Below are positions 8,913 through 18,429 of a DNA stretch of 53,227 nt, piece by piece. The DNA comes from a candidate division FCPU426 bacterium (GTDB lineage: Bacteria; Oederibacteriota; JAAXVQ01; JAUVAV01), in assembly GCA_030591525.1 (NCBI GenBank), contig JAUVAV010000020.1:1-53227 (forward strand). Reading direction: 5' to 3'. Numbering within the stretch: position 1 is the stretch's first letter; every line of letters begins with the position of its first letter. The position numbers and the translations under genes are program-made. Under the pieces are notes generated by a model. That model was not told the DNA's origin and did not search any database. It worked only from the letters and a program-made list of their open reading frames with translations.

Positions 8913-9266
8913 TTACTTCGCTTCCGGCATGGCCGCAGGCGCAGGCGACGCCTGCTCCATTGCCGTCTGGTCCGGGACCGCAGAGCCGGAACTGACGGGA
9001 AGCTGGCGCATAACCCCCCGGTAACTTTTATTCGTGCGTGATGAAATAATCGAAAGAAAAACCGAGGTAACCATAAATAAAATAGCTAATCCCGAGGTCA
9101 GCCGGGCGAAAAAGTTTTTACCGCCCGACGACCCAAATACTGTCTGGGATGCGCCGCCACCGAAAGACAAGCCGACGGTTGATCCCTTTCCCGCCTGCAA
9201 CAGAACCACAATAATAAGCACTATGCAATTAGTAATATGTAAAATCCACAAAAGCTTATGCATCAT
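8913..9266 (-). CDS. secG: preprotein translocase subunit SecG
   Basis: Inner-membrane subunit of the SecYEG channel. Two transmembrane segments flank the conserved cytoplasmic loop: residues about 5-23, then AGKGSTVGLSFGGGAS and VFGSSGGKNF, then a helix at about 58-76. The C-terminus, rich in Ala and Pro, is longer than average (117 residues in total). It follows tpiA, the common gap-pgk-tpiA-secG order. Confidence 0.93.
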   Translation of the reverse strand: MMHKLLWILHITNCIVLIIVVLLQAGKGSTVGLSFGGGASQTVFGSSGGKNFFARLTSGLAILFMVTSVFLSIISSRTNKSYRGVMRQLPVSSGSAVPDQTAMEQASPAPAAMPEAK

Positions 9267-9299
9267 GTATCAATTCCTCCTTAATATCTTCTTTCGTAA

Positions 9300-9470
9300 C
9301 TAGTTCCTGTTGCGGAAAACTATTTTTAGCGACCCCCCCGCGTTTTGTCATTCTGAGCCGAAGGCGAAGAATCTCCAAGAGACCTGATATTTCAGGCGTT
9401 TCCGTGGAGATTCCTCACTACGTTCGGAATGACAAACTTAAGAAAACAACGTTCCGCAACAGAAACTACT
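9300..9470. repeat. inverted-repeat element between tpiA and secG
   Basis: Terminal repeats CTAGTTCCTGTTGCGGAA (9300-9317) and TTCCGCAACAGAAACTACT (9452-9470) match over about 15 of 17 positions. Inside, GTCATTCTGAG...CGGAATGAC (9347-9433) forms a second nested inverted repeat. The tpiA TAA overlaps the right end. The same terminal sequence recurs at 39177-39345. Confidence 0.65.
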
Positions 9471-10225
9471 TATCCCTTAAACTTCACCAGGGGAATAAAA
9501 GTCTCGGCCTTCAGGCTGGCTCCACCCACTAAGGCGCCGTCTATGTCCGGTTGAGCCATGAGAGTCTTAATATTATCCGGTTTGACGCTTCCGCCGTACT
9601 GAATGCGGACCTTTTCCGCCGTTTCGGGACCGGAAACTTTTGCGAGTAATTTCCGAATCAGCTGATGGACTTCCTGGGCTTGATCCGGCGTGGCATTTTT
9701 CCCGGTGCCGATCGCCCATACCGGTTCATACGCAATAACGACTTTACTAATTTCCCCGGAACTCAACCCGGCCAAACCATTAAGCATATGCTCACTAACC
9801 ACTGCTTCTACTTTTCCAGCCTCGCGTTCCGGCAAGGTCTCGCCTACGCACATAATGGGTATTAAACCCGCTGCCAGGGCGGCTTTTACCTTGCGGTTCA
9901 CAGTCTCATTGGTCTCATGGAAAAACTGCCGCCGTTCGGAATGACCGATAATCACCAGGGAACATCCGGCATCCTTAAGCAAGGGGGCTGAGACCTCACC
10001 GGTAAACGCTCCCGACTCTTCCCAGAACATATCTTGGGCTCCCAGTTTGACCGGACTGTGCTCCACGACCCGCCTGACTGTCTCCAGCGCCGTATAAACC
10101 GGGCAGAGAACCACCTCTACCTCAGGAACCTCCCGGGCGGCTTCCACTATCTGTTGGGCCAAATCTCCGGCTTGCTCCTGGTTATTATTCAGTTTCCAAT
10201 TCCCGGCAATAATAGGTGTGCGCAT
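9470..10225 (-). CDS. tpiA: triosephosphate isomerase
   Basis: Interconverts dihydroxyacetone phosphate and glyceraldehyde 3-phosphate. The ATG at 10225 gives the family start (MRTPIIAGNWKLN) and has GGGAGG 8 bases upstream; the longer open frame to 10312 is not used. Catalytic lysine (NWKLN), histidine (IIGHSERRQ) and glutamate (AYEPVWAIGTGK) motifs are present, as is the phosphate-binding GALVGGASL near the end. The protein is 251 residues. A GC-rich palindrome (10259-10280) lies between pgk and this gene. Confidence 0.97.
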   Translation of the reverse strand: MRTPIIAGNWKLNNNQEQAGDLAQQIVEAAREVPEVEVVLCPVYTALETVRRVVEHSPVKLGAQDMFWEESGAFTGEVSAPLLKDAGCSLVIIGHSERRQFFHETNETVNRKVKAALAAGLIPIMCVGETLPEREAGKVEAVVSEHMLNGLAGLSSGEISKVVIAYEPVWAIGTGKNATPDQAQEVHQLIRKLLAKVSGPETAEKVRIQYGGSVKPDNIKTLMAQPDIDGALVGGASLKAETFIPLVKFKG

Positions 10226-10340
10226 TAAAAATTTCCTCCCAGTCCCTTTTCTAAAGCAGGGGCGCGGCGCGCCGTGCCCCCGCTCACACGATCCCTCTAC
10301 CACAAACCACAAAGCATACCGCTAAAAATCAAAACATAAT

Positions 10341-11543
10341 TCAAGCAGATGGCTTCTCCATCAGCGCTTCTACTCCCGGCAGTTGCCGTCCTTCTAAAAA
10401 TTCCAGAGAGGCGCCTCCGCCCGTAGATACATGAGTCATTTTATCGGCCAAGCCCATTTTGGTAACCGCTGCTACCGAATCCCCGCCGCCGATAATGGTT
10501 GTGGCTCCGGATTCCGCCAATATTTTAGCCAAGGCAAAAGTCCCCTTGGCAAAAGGTTCCATCTCAAAAACTCCCATGGGGCCGTTCCAAATTATGGTTT
10601 TGGCATTTTTAATAATCGCGGTGAACTTTTTCACGGTTTCCGGGCCAATATCCATGCCTTGCCATCCTTCATCTATATTGCCGCGCGGAACTAATTGGCT
10701 TTTGGCATCAACCCTAAAATCATCCGCCACAATATGATCAATGGGCAGCACCAGGGTTTTATTCAAATCCAAGGCCAGTTTAAGTATCTCTTTAGCCACA
10801 GGAATAAGCTCGTTCTCGCAAAGCGATTTACCAATCCCGATGCACTTGGCCTTTAAAAAAGTATAGGCCATGCCACCGCCGATAATCAGGCTGTCAACCT
10901 TGGGAAGCAAATTCCGGATAACTTCAAGTTTTCCGGATACCTTGGCTCCGCCCAGGATAGCTACCAAAGGCCTTTCCGGATCCGCAACCACCTTGCCCAG
11001 ATATCCCAACTCTTTTTCCATGAGAAACCCGGCCGCCGCTTGCGAAGCCAGACGGGCCACGCCTTCGGTGGAACAGTGGGCGCGATGAGCCGAGCCAAAA
11101 GCATCGTTTACATATATATCCGCCAACTCCGCCAACTGCCGGGAAAATTCCGGGTCGTTTTTTGTCTCGCCTTTTATAAATCTGACATTCTCCAGCATGA
11201 GAATATTGCCGGCGGCCAGCCCGTCGGTCAGCTTTTTAACCTCCGGCCCCACCACCTCAGGCGCCATAATAATTTCCCGGCCCATCAACTCACCCAGCCG
11301 CCGGGCCACGGGCGCCAGGGAGAATTTCTCCCGGTCCTCGGGAGCGCCTTTAGGCCGGCCCAAATGCGAACATAAAATAATCCGGGCCCCGGCCCGGCTA
11401 AGAAATTCAATCGTAGGCAGGGCTTTTCTAATCCTGGTATCATCCGTGATTTTTCCGGCCGCGTCCATGGGCACGTTAAAATCCACCCGCACCAGGACAC
11501 ACTGATCACGGACTTGAAGATCACGGACCGATAACTTATTCAT
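10341..11543 (-). CDS. pgk: phosphoglycerate kinase
   Basis: Glycolytic kinase transferring phosphate from 1,3-bisphosphoglycerate to ADP. Substrate-binding RVDFNVPMD and HLGRPKG lie in the N-domain, and GGAKVSGKLEV and GGGDSVAAV in the nucleotide-binding C-domain. Two ATGs in tandem (11546, 11543) follow GGAGG; the second has the better spacing. The protein is about 400 residues, standard. Confidence 0.97.
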   Translation of the reverse strand: MNKLSVRDLQVRDQCVLVRVDFNVPMDAAGKITDDTRIRKALPTIEFLSRAGARIILCSHLGRPKGAPEDREKFSLAPVARRLGELMGREIIMAPEVVGPEVKKLTDGLAAGNILMLENVRFIKGETKNDPEFSRQLAELADIYVNDAFGSAHRAHCSTEGVARLASQAAAGFLMEKELGYLGKVVADPERPLVAILGGAKVSGKLEVIRNLLPKVDSLIIGGGMAYTFLKAKCIGIGKSLCENELIPVAKEILKLALDLNKTLVLPIDHIVADDFRVDAKSQLVPRGNIDEGWQGMDIGPETVKKFTAIIKNAKTIIWNGPMGVFEMEPFAKGTFALAKILAESGATTIIGGGDSVAAVTKMGLADKMTHVSTGGGASLEFLEGRQLPGVEALMEKPSA

Positions 11544-11595
11544 CATATCCTCCATTGCTAACTGCACTGCATACTAAATATTCCGGTGTCATACC

Positions 11596-12699
<1,104 letters not shown>

Positions 12700-12826
12700 T
12701 TAGTATTTTTAATTTCATAGCCTCTGTCCGAGGATCCAGGAGAGAACAAACTAGAATCACCAGTTAAAAGCTTAAAATAAACGGGGGATATTTTTGCATA
12801 AGCCGCGGCTGCAAGTCAATGGTTTT

Positions 12827-13798
12827 CTATATCCATTTTTTCCGTTTTAGAAACAGCAACATTCCGGCCATAGCGAGACCCATAAGTCCCAGCACGAAAA
12901 AATATCCCTTCCATCCCCAGGTAAACTCCGGCAGCTTGATATTCATTCCGTAAAAACCGGTAATTACCGCGAGGGGCATCATGATGGTGGTGATGATGGT
13001 CAAGGTTTTCATGATCTCGTTCATCCGGTGGGAAACCACGGATAAATAGGCTTCCATGGTTGAATTGAGGACATCCCGGTAGGTATCCAGCATACTGTTG
13101 ACCTGAACCACATGGTCATAAACATCACGAAAATAAGCGGCCGTAGCCGGCCGGATAAAAGGCGTGCTCGAACGACCCAGCAGGCCCAGAATCTTTCGCT
13201 GGGGCAGTATAAAATTCCTAAGCGTCATAACCGCTCTTCTCAGTTTCACGATGTTTTCCAAAACTGATTTGTCCGCTCCTTCCAGAACCCGATCCTCCAA
13301 TTCCTCAATCCGGTTTTCCAGCTTTTCCGCTACGGGAAAATAACCATCCACGATGTTATCTATAATGGCGTGCAGCAGAAAACCCGCGCCCTGCTGCATA
13401 GCCTGGGGCTTGTCCTGACAGCGCCGGAATAACCTGGAAACCGATGCCAGGGGATCATTGTGAATGGTCAATACATAATTCTTTCCGAAAAAGATATTCA
13501 ATTCCCGGGTTTGAATAGTCTGCTCCCGGCCATGCGAATAATCCATGCCGTGCATCACAATGAATAAATAATCATCGTATTCATCCAATTTCGGCTGGTT
13601 TTGAGGAAAGATAGCGTCCTCGATGGCGAGCTGGTGGAATTTAAAAACCTCTACCATTACATCAATATCATCCTCGGACGGATTGATAATATCAATCCAG
13701 AGTAAATTACGCGAATTATTCAACAACCGTCCGATGCGCTCTGCCTTTTCCGGCTTCACGCCTTTTTTCTCCTTATTATAAACCAACACCTGCAGCAT
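12827..13798 (-). CDS. corA: CorA-type magnesium/cobalt channel
   Basis: Pentameric inner-membrane Mg2+ channel. The long, charged N-terminal cytoplasmic part has the helical region typical of the family, followed by two C-terminal transmembrane segments. The signature GMN follows the first segment (FYGMNIKLPE), and the tail is basic (FLKRKKWI). At 323 residues it has standard length. It starts 24 bases after the DksA-like gene. Confidence 0.93.
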   Translation of the reverse strand: MLQVLVYNKEKKGVKPEKAERIGRLLNNSRNLLWIDIINPSEDDIDVMVEVFKFHQLAIEDAIFPQNQPKLDEYDDYLFIVMHGMDYSHGREQTIQTRELNIFFGKNYVLTIHNDPLASVSRLFRRCQDKPQAMQQGAGFLLHAIIDNIVDGYFPVAEKLENRIEELEDRVLEGADKSVLENIVKLRRAVMTLRNFILPQRKILGLLGRSSTPFIRPATAAYFRDVYDHVVQVNSMLDTYRDVLNSTMEAYLSVVSHRMNEIMKTLTIITTIMMPLAVITGFYGMNIKLPEFTWGWKGYFFVLGLMGLAMAGMLLFLKRKKWI

Positions 13799-13822
13799 AA
13801 AATCTGCTCCTACTCCAAAAAT

Positions 13823-14185
13823 TTACACCAGGGTTCTTTTATCATTCTCCTGCCGGGCTTTACACTCTACGCAGAGTTTCGCGAAGGGCAGGGCTTCCAA
13901 ACGGGGTCCTGCAATCAATTGGCCGCAGGCTTCGCATTTTCCGTAAGTCCCGTCATCTATCCGCTCCAGGGCTTCCACTACTTCCTGCAACCTAATCCGC
14001 TCGGTTTCGGAAAGCCCCATGGCCAGTTCCCGTTCATAATAATCCGAAGCAATATCCGCCGAGTCGCGCACCTCATCCATACTTTCATCTTTAGAAGCTT
14101 TGGAAACGCTTTCAACTTTGGTCAGCAGATTTTGCTTATGCTCTAACAATTTTTTACGAAATACTTCCATCTGAGATTTTCTCAT
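13823..14185 (-). CDS. DksA/TraR family zinc-finger protein
   Basis: Small regulator type that binds the RNA polymerase secondary channel in characterised members. An N-terminal coiled coil precedes a C4 zinc finger (CEACGQ and, 17 residues on, CVEC). I used the ATG at 14185 (MRKSQMEVF), giving 120 residues; the frame is open to a TTG at 14248 without clear support. The coiled-coil tip region is acidic (DEVRDSADIASDYYERE). Whether it acts like DksA or like the YocK subgroup cannot be told. Confidence 0.85.
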   Translation of the reverse strand: MRKSQMEVFRKKLLEHKQNLLTKVESVSKASKDESMDEVRDSADIASDYYERELAMGLSETERIRLQEVVEALERIDDGTYGKCEACGQLIAGPRLEALPFAKLCVECKARQENDKRTLV

Positions 14186-14286
14186 GCTAGACACCAGCTT
14201 TCTCTTGGCATTTAAGGATGAACCGCCAGGTTCGATCCAGGCTTTCAACAGCTTTAAATCCGGGCAATTATCGGCCCTCCCTACGC

Positions 14287-15828
14287 CTATTTTGTGTAAT
14301 TAACCCCCACAACTTCCGTCCGCCCCCTAAGTGCCGGCGATCGGTATCCCGGCTTGATTTTCGGGCTATTTTCCACAACCTTAATCGTACCCCGCCGGGA
14401 ATCCGGCGTCCCCTTAATTCGACCGCCCCGCAGATGCATTTCACGAAGATAATCCACCAGTTCGGCTGAGAGGCGTTCCCCCGGACTTAACAAGGGTATG
14501 CCCGGCGGATAAGGCGAGAAAATCTCCGCGCTTACCTCACCCACCGCCTCTGTCCACGGTACTTTTTTTGCCGGGGCGAACACGGCCTCGCGGGGAGGTA
14601 AAACCATTTCCGGTAATGTCGACGGCAACGGTATTCCGGTCCGTTTAATTTCGGTCTTCCCGGGAAATTTCCGCGCCACGGCTTCCAAACCCTGCCCTAA
14701 TGACTTGATATCTTTGGAGGTATTACCAATGGTAAGTATCAATAAAATAGTATCCAGATCGGCAAACTCTACTTGAATTTTAAATTTTTGATTCAGAAAG
14801 CTCGTTACCTGGTAACCGTTCAATCCCAAACCCTTCACATCAACGCATAGCTTGGTGACATCCAGTTCATGCGCCCCCGGCTTCCCGGTTATTTCCGGGC
14901 CGAAACAGGACAGCCCGGGAATGGCATTGATCCGGCGCCGCGCCTCCTGGGCCAGAGTAATCGCGAGGGTAAGCAATTCCTGCCCGCGGGTTGCCATCTG
15001 CATCCTGGCCAGATCCAGGGATGCCAGCAGGATATAAGAAGGACTGGTCGTCTGCAACATATTCAAAAGGCGTTTTAGCTTTAAAACATCTACGGTCCGG
15101 CGTACCAGCATAAGGGAAGCCTGGGTCATGCTGCTGAGAATCTTATGCGTACTTTGTACGCAAATATCCGCTCCGCTGGCCATGGCCGTCATGGGCAAAT
15201 CCGGATGAAACTTTAAGTGCGGACCATGGGCTTCATCCACTAAAAAATACATGCCGGCTTGATGCGCCAAACGTGCGATTTTACGCAGATTGGTTCCAAT
15301 TCCCTGGTAAGTAGGATGTGTTACCAAAACCGCCTTCGCATCCGGATGCCGGGCTATGGCCCGGGCTACGGCTTCGGGCGAGACGTTTAAAAACATGTTT
15401 TTTTCTTCATCTATTTCCGGCATTACGTAGACCGGCACTGCCCCCGAGAGAATGATGCCCGCCAAAACTGAACGATGGGCATTCCGGGGGACGATTATTT
15501 TATCTCCCGGGTCACATACCGTCAAGATCATGATGTGATTACCGCCCGAGGTTCCGTTGACCAGAAAAAAGGCGTAATCCGAGCCGTACGCTTCGGCCGC
15601 CAGTTTCAGCGCTTCTTTGATTACTCCCCGGGGATAATGCAGGGAATCCACTTCCTCTAACAGGGTTAAATCGCAGTCAAATATCCTTTCGCCCACGAAA
15701 TCACGGAATTCCCGCGGAATCGAGACTCCGTGTTTATGCCCGGGGGTATGAAAGGATATTTTTTGTTCCTTGGCATAATTAATTACGGCGGCAAAAAGCG
15801 GAGTAGTATTTTGATTTAAAGAATTCAT
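14287..15828 (-). CDS. Orn/Lys/Arg decarboxylase, fold type I
   Basis: PLP-dependent decarboxylase making agmatine, putrescine or cadaverine. The N-terminal HTPGHKHG motif, the cofactor aspartate in FLVDEAHGPH (198-204) and the Schiff-base Lys229 in QSTHK are present. At 513 residues it matches the short, Bacillus SpeA-like class without the wing domain of the inducible E. coli enzymes. GGAGGAG precedes the ATG. It lies downstream of speD and speE, which favours a biosynthetic polyamine role; arginine is the likeliest substrate by family, but this is not provable here. No agmatinase gene is in the window. Confidence 0.9.
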   Translation of the reverse strand: MNSLNQNTTPLFAAVINYAKEQKISFHTPGHKHGVSIPREFRDFVGERIFDCDLTLLEEVDSLHYPRGVIKEALKLAAEAYGSDYAFFLVNGTSGGNHIMILTVCDPGDKIIVPRNAHRSVLAGIILSGAVPVYVMPEIDEEKNMFLNVSPEAVARAIARHPDAKAVLVTHPTYQGIGTNLRKIARLAHQAGMYFLVDEAHGPHLKFHPDLPMTAMASGADICVQSTHKILSSMTQASLMLVRRTVDVLKLKRLLNMLQTTSPSYILLASLDLARMQMATRGQELLTLAITLAQEARRRINAIPGLSCFGPEITGKPGAHELDVTKLCVDVKGLGLNGYQVTSFLNQKFKIQVEFADLDTILLILTIGNTSKDIKSLGQGLEAVARKFPGKTEIKRTGIPLPSTLPEMVLPPREAVFAPAKKVPWTEAVGEVSAEIFSPYPPGIPLLSPGERLSAELVDYLREMHLRGGRIKGTPDSRRGTIKVVENSPKIKPGYRSPALRGRTEVVGVNYTK

Positions 15829-15884
15829 GCCGCTACACTCCTCCTTCTGGAACTGTCTCCAACAAACGTTTTCGAATCATTTTG

Positions 15885-16054
15885 CCAGGAGCTTCAGCAT
15901 TTAGTTGCTTTTCATATAAATAATTCCTCTCCCTTGAGGGGAGAGGTTAGGTGAGGGTGTGATTTTAAAGGCTTTTATCACCCTCCCCTTCATCCCCTCC
16001 CGTCAAAAAGGGAGGGGAATACTTGAATTCTGGACTAAATGCTCAGGCTCCTAG
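15885..16054. repeat. inverted-repeat element between speE and the decarboxylase
   Basis: Left terminus CCAGGAGCTTCAGCATTTAGT and right terminus ACTAAATGCTCAGGCTCCTAG are inverted copies with a few mismatches. Inside, CTCCCTTGAGGGGAG and the pair CACCCTCCCC...GGGAGGGG form further hairpins. It starts four bases past the speE stop and accounts for most of the 229-base gap. Confidence 0.65.
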
Positions 16055-16057
16055 CTC

Positions 16058-16975
16058 TTAAAGCGGCGTATATATCGGCTGGGTATCTTCTATAATCCGG
16101 CCCCGGCTCTCAAGCATATTCCGCAAGGACTTGGTCGGGCTGAAAAGCCCGATATGCGTTTCTCCATCATAAGCCCGTAAATTTTCCAGGCCGCGCAGTT
16201 GCAATCTCCGGTCGATTTCTTGCGCGTTCAACTGCTTCGGATCAAGCTGCGCCGCGGCCAAACCGAACCCCCAAGGCATGTCAAAAGAAGGTATATTGGC
16301 CTCATACGCCCGCACCACAGGAAATACCCGCTGCAAGGTCTTATATAAGGAAGCCATAATCTCCCCGCCAACTATGCTGCTGGTCCCGGCCTGGAGGCTC
16401 ATTATGCCTGCGGGCTTAAGCCGGGCGGCGACACTTTGATAAAATTGAAGAGTATATAACATGCTGGCCGGACCTTCGCAGGTGGGATCGGAAACGTCAA
16501 TAATAATAATATCGTAAATTTCCCGGCTGTCTTGTATGAATTTCCGTCCGTCATCCACAATAATCCGGACCCGGGGATCATCAAAGGCTCCCTGGTGCCA
16601 TGCAACCAGGTGTTTCCGGGCAAAATCCAAAACGTCCCGGTCGATCTCAACCATGTCCACGCGTTCCAATCCGCGGTGACGCAATACTTCCCGCAAGGTG
16701 GCGCCTTCCCCCCCGCCGATAATCAGCGCCTGCTTAGGTTCCGGATGAGTAACCATGGCGGGATGAACCAGAAATTCGTGATAAAGGTATTCATCTACCT
16801 GGCTGGATTGCATCTTGCCGTCCAGAAACAGACAGCGCCCGAATTCATAAGTATCTACGATTTCCACCTGCTGGCAACGCGTCTCTTCCCTGACCAGCAC
16901 CTGCTTATAGCCGTGCAGATGACCCTCGTGCTCGGAATACATTTCCACCAAGAGATTATCTTTATAGATTTCCAT
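16058..16975 (-). CDS. speE: aminopropyltransferase (spermidine/thermospermine synthase family)
   Basis: Transfers aminopropyl from decarboxylated S-adenosylmethionine to a polyamine. The ATG at 16975 has GAGGAG six bases upstream and gives 305 residues. The nucleotide site IIGGGEGATLREVL (85-98) and the catalytic Asp160 (IIDVSDP) are present. The substrate region reads DPTCEGPASMLYTLQFY and later VRAYEANIPSFDMPWGFG. These resemble plant ACL5 thermospermine synthase more than E. coli SpeE, which has DPIG-type and TYYGG-type segments. The product could be spermidine, thermospermine or aminopropylagmatine. Confidence 0.92.
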   Translation of the reverse strand: MEIYKDNLLVEMYSEHEGHLHGYKQVLVREETRCQQVEIVDTYEFGRCLFLDGKMQSSQVDEYLYHEFLVHPAMVTHPEPKQALIIGGGEGATLREVLRHRGLERVDMVEIDRDVLDFARKHLVAWHQGAFDDPRVRIIVDDGRKFIQDSREIYDIIIIDVSDPTCEGPASMLYTLQFYQSVAARLKPAGIMSLQAGTSSIVGGEIMASLYKTLQRVFPVVRAYEANIPSFDMPWGFGLAAAQLDPKQLNAQEIDRRLQLRGLENLRAYDGETHIGLFSPTKSLRNMLESRGRIIEDTQPIYTPL

Positions 16976-16999
16976 CTTCCACTCCTCGATCCGGACTTC

Positions 17000-17056
17000 C
17001 AAAAAAAGAGAATGCAGAACTCGTTGCCAACCCCTGCAACAAGTTCTGCATTCTCT
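17000..17056 (-). terminator. intrinsic terminator between speD and speE
   Basis: AGAGAATGCAGAACT (17007-17021) pairs exactly with 17042-17056. A two-base mismatch is followed by a further TTGC/GCAA stem. On the minus strand the hairpin runs into seven T residues (17001-17007), the classical intrinsic-terminator form. It ends about 25 bases before the speE start, leaving no room for a promoter. A second, weaker hairpin (TGAGG...CCTCA) lies upstream near 17073-17097. Confidence 0.85.
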
Positions 17057-17111
17057 TGCCGGAGAATAGGCTGAGGTTTATTTTAAATACGCCTCAACTT
17101 ATCCCTGGACA

Positions 17112-17486
17112 TTAGGCTTTATGTTTAAGTACGGGAAGATCAAATAATCCCCTTTTCATTTCCAGGGAAGTTTTATTACGCGCCTTAAGTTTCTCCGCTA
17201 CATATTGATGCGCTATCCAGGGGTCCACATCCTCTCCGCAAGTAAAAAGATCCACTGCCGCATAACCATACTCCGGCCAGGTATGAATCGCCAAATGGGA
17301 TTCGGCAATAACCACTACCCCGCTGACTCCGAAAGGATTAAACTGGTGGAATACGGATTTTACAATAGTAGCACGAGCGGCTTCGGCCGCATCCTTCATT
17401 ATCTGTTCGATCCGTACGGGATCTCCCAGGATATCGCGGTCACAGTCGTGCAGTTCCAGCAACACATGACGTCCCAAAGCTTTCAA
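17112..17486 (-). CDS. speD: S-adenosylmethionine decarboxylase proenzyme, prokaryotic type
   Basis: Self-cleaving pyruvoyl enzyme supplying decarboxylated S-adenosylmethionine. Cleavage before Ser63 ([14 protein letters not shown]) creates the pyruvoyl group; His68 and Cys83 (FTCGED) match the numbering of the Thermotoga enzyme. At 124 residues it is the short class 1B form. The start is TTG at 17486, preceded by AGGGGGTGGG. A strong promoter lies just upstream and a terminator just downstream. Confidence 0.96.
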   Translation of the reverse strand: MKALGRHVLLELHDCDRDILGDPVRIEQIMKDAAEAARATIVKSVFHQFNPFGVSGVVVIAESHLAIHTWPEYGYAAVDLFTCGEDVDPWIAHQYVAEKLKARNKTSLEMKRGLFDLPVLKHKA

Positions 17487-17519
17487 TCTAATCCCACCCC
17501 CTATCGTTTTTAGTTTTTG

Positions 17520-17548
17520 TTAATATACCATTTTAAAAATACTGTCAA
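17520..17548 (-). promoter_or_regulatory. sigma70-type promoter of speD
   Basis: On the minus strand TTGACA (17548-17543) is separated by 17 bases from TATTAA (17525-17520), close to the vegetative consensus in both elements and spacing. It lies between the stop of the beta-barrel gene and the speD start, so speD appears to begin a transcript. Confidence 0.75.
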
Positions 17549-17567
17549 TCATTTTATACTTTTTTTA

Positions 17568-18068
17568 TCACCAATCAAAATAAATTCTTCCTCCCAGGGA
17601 GATCCGCATGGCAAAATCCAGCTCCGGCAGAAGGCCCAGCTTGGGTGAAAACTCAAAAAAAACATCGAATGGTTTGTCAAACATATAAGCTATGCCGAAA
17701 ACTCCCCGCACCCCGGTTAAAAAATCATTCCCGCCGCCCTGAAAAAAAACGCCGCCGCCGGCGTAAATCGGTACTTCCGGTATTTCGCTAAAAGGACGGA
17801 TATGGATTAAATAATCCGCAAAAATACCCACTCCGGAACCGAGCGGCGCGCCTAATGAAAAATTGTAAGCGTGGGAATTATTCCGCCAATATTTTGCAGT
17901 AACCCCGGTCGGCTCTCCCAGAATTAATCCTATTCCCCACGTCCGCGGGGAAATTTGCTCGTGGGAAACATGCGCCGAACTTTTTTTAAGGCCCACCGCC
18001 GAAGCTGCTATCCCCGCCATTAGGTATAAGAACATACATCCCAGCATTAAACATTTGCGTCTCTGCAT
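17568..18068 (-). CDS. predicted outer-membrane beta-barrel protein
   Basis: 166 residues with an N-terminal signal segment (MLGCMFLYLMAGIAASAVG). Alternating amphipathic beta-strands rich in Gly and aromatics follow. The motif GIGLILGEPTGVTAKYW resembles the first strand of small uncharacterised barrel families. The chain ends in an aromatic residue after an alternating strand (GGRIYFDW), the usual signal for outer-membrane insertion. AGAGGTGGGG precedes the ATG. Function unknown; it implies a diderm envelope. Confidence 0.75.
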   Translation of the reverse strand: MQRRKCLMLGCMFLYLMAGIAASAVGLKKSSAHVSHEQISPRTWGIGLILGEPTGVTAKYWRNNSHAYNFSLGAPLGSGVGIFADYLIHIRPFSEIPEVPIYAGGGVFFQGGGNDFLTGVRGVFGIAYMFDKPFDVFFEFSPKLGLLPELDFAMRISLGGRIYFDW

Positions 18069-18088
18069 TCCCCACCTCTTTTTTTGAT

Positions 18089-18185
18089 CTAGCAGCCGGT
18101 CGGACTTAAGCCTTTCTCCCCCTTTTTAAAAAGGGGAAAGAGTGCTCAAAATCTAATTTTGCACCTAAGTCCGACAGACTCCTAG
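18089..18185. repeat. CTAG-bounded inverted-repeat element
   Basis: CTAG is found at both ends (18089-18092, 18182-18185). The inner termini CAGCCGGTCGGACTTA and TAAGTCCGACAGACTC are inverted copies, 13 of 16 identical. The centre holds a CTTTCTCCCCCTTTTT/AAAAAGGGGAAAG palindrome. CTAG could be a target-site duplication. Confidence 0.65.
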
Positions 18186-18237
18186 CAGCCATTAGTTCTC
18201 ATGCCTGTAAACTGTTTTTTATACGCTACCACGGAAG

Positions 18238-18265
18238 GTAGGGGCGTTTAATTAAACGCCTCTAC
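18238..18265. repeat. GTAGGGGCG hairpin
   Basis: GTAGGGGCGTTTAA and TTAAACGCCTCTAC form a nearly perfect 28-base palindrome. The same sequence recurs at 23045-23073. The 18186-18334 stretch otherwise contains only a weak GTCCCT/AGGGAAC stem and an eight-base A-run (T-run on the minus strand) downstream of the tRNA. Confidence 0.7.
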
Positions 18266-18334
18266 ACAACTGCAGCTTAAAGGTTCCCTATTCCCCCATA
18301 CAGGGACGGAGGCAAAAAAAACAGAGTTCCAAAA

Positions 18335-18409
18335 TGGAGCGGGGGACGGGGATCGAACCCGCGACGTTCAGCATGGGAAGCTGACATTCTACCACTGAAT
18401 TACCCCCGC
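18335..18409 (-). tRNA. tRNA-Gly (anticodon CCC)
   Basis: The minus strand folds as a full cloverleaf: acceptor stem GCGGGGG/CCCCCGC, D-arm ATTCAGTGGTAGAAT, anticodon stem TCAGC/GCTGA with loop TTCCCAT, and T-arm CGGGTTCGATCCCCG. The anticodon is CCC, for glycine. CCA is encoded at 18337-18335. It lies 20 bases after the GerMN gene, so it may be co-transcribed; a T8 run downstream could end the transcript. Confidence 0.95.
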
Positions 18410-18429
18410 TGCTAATCCCGCTTATCCCC

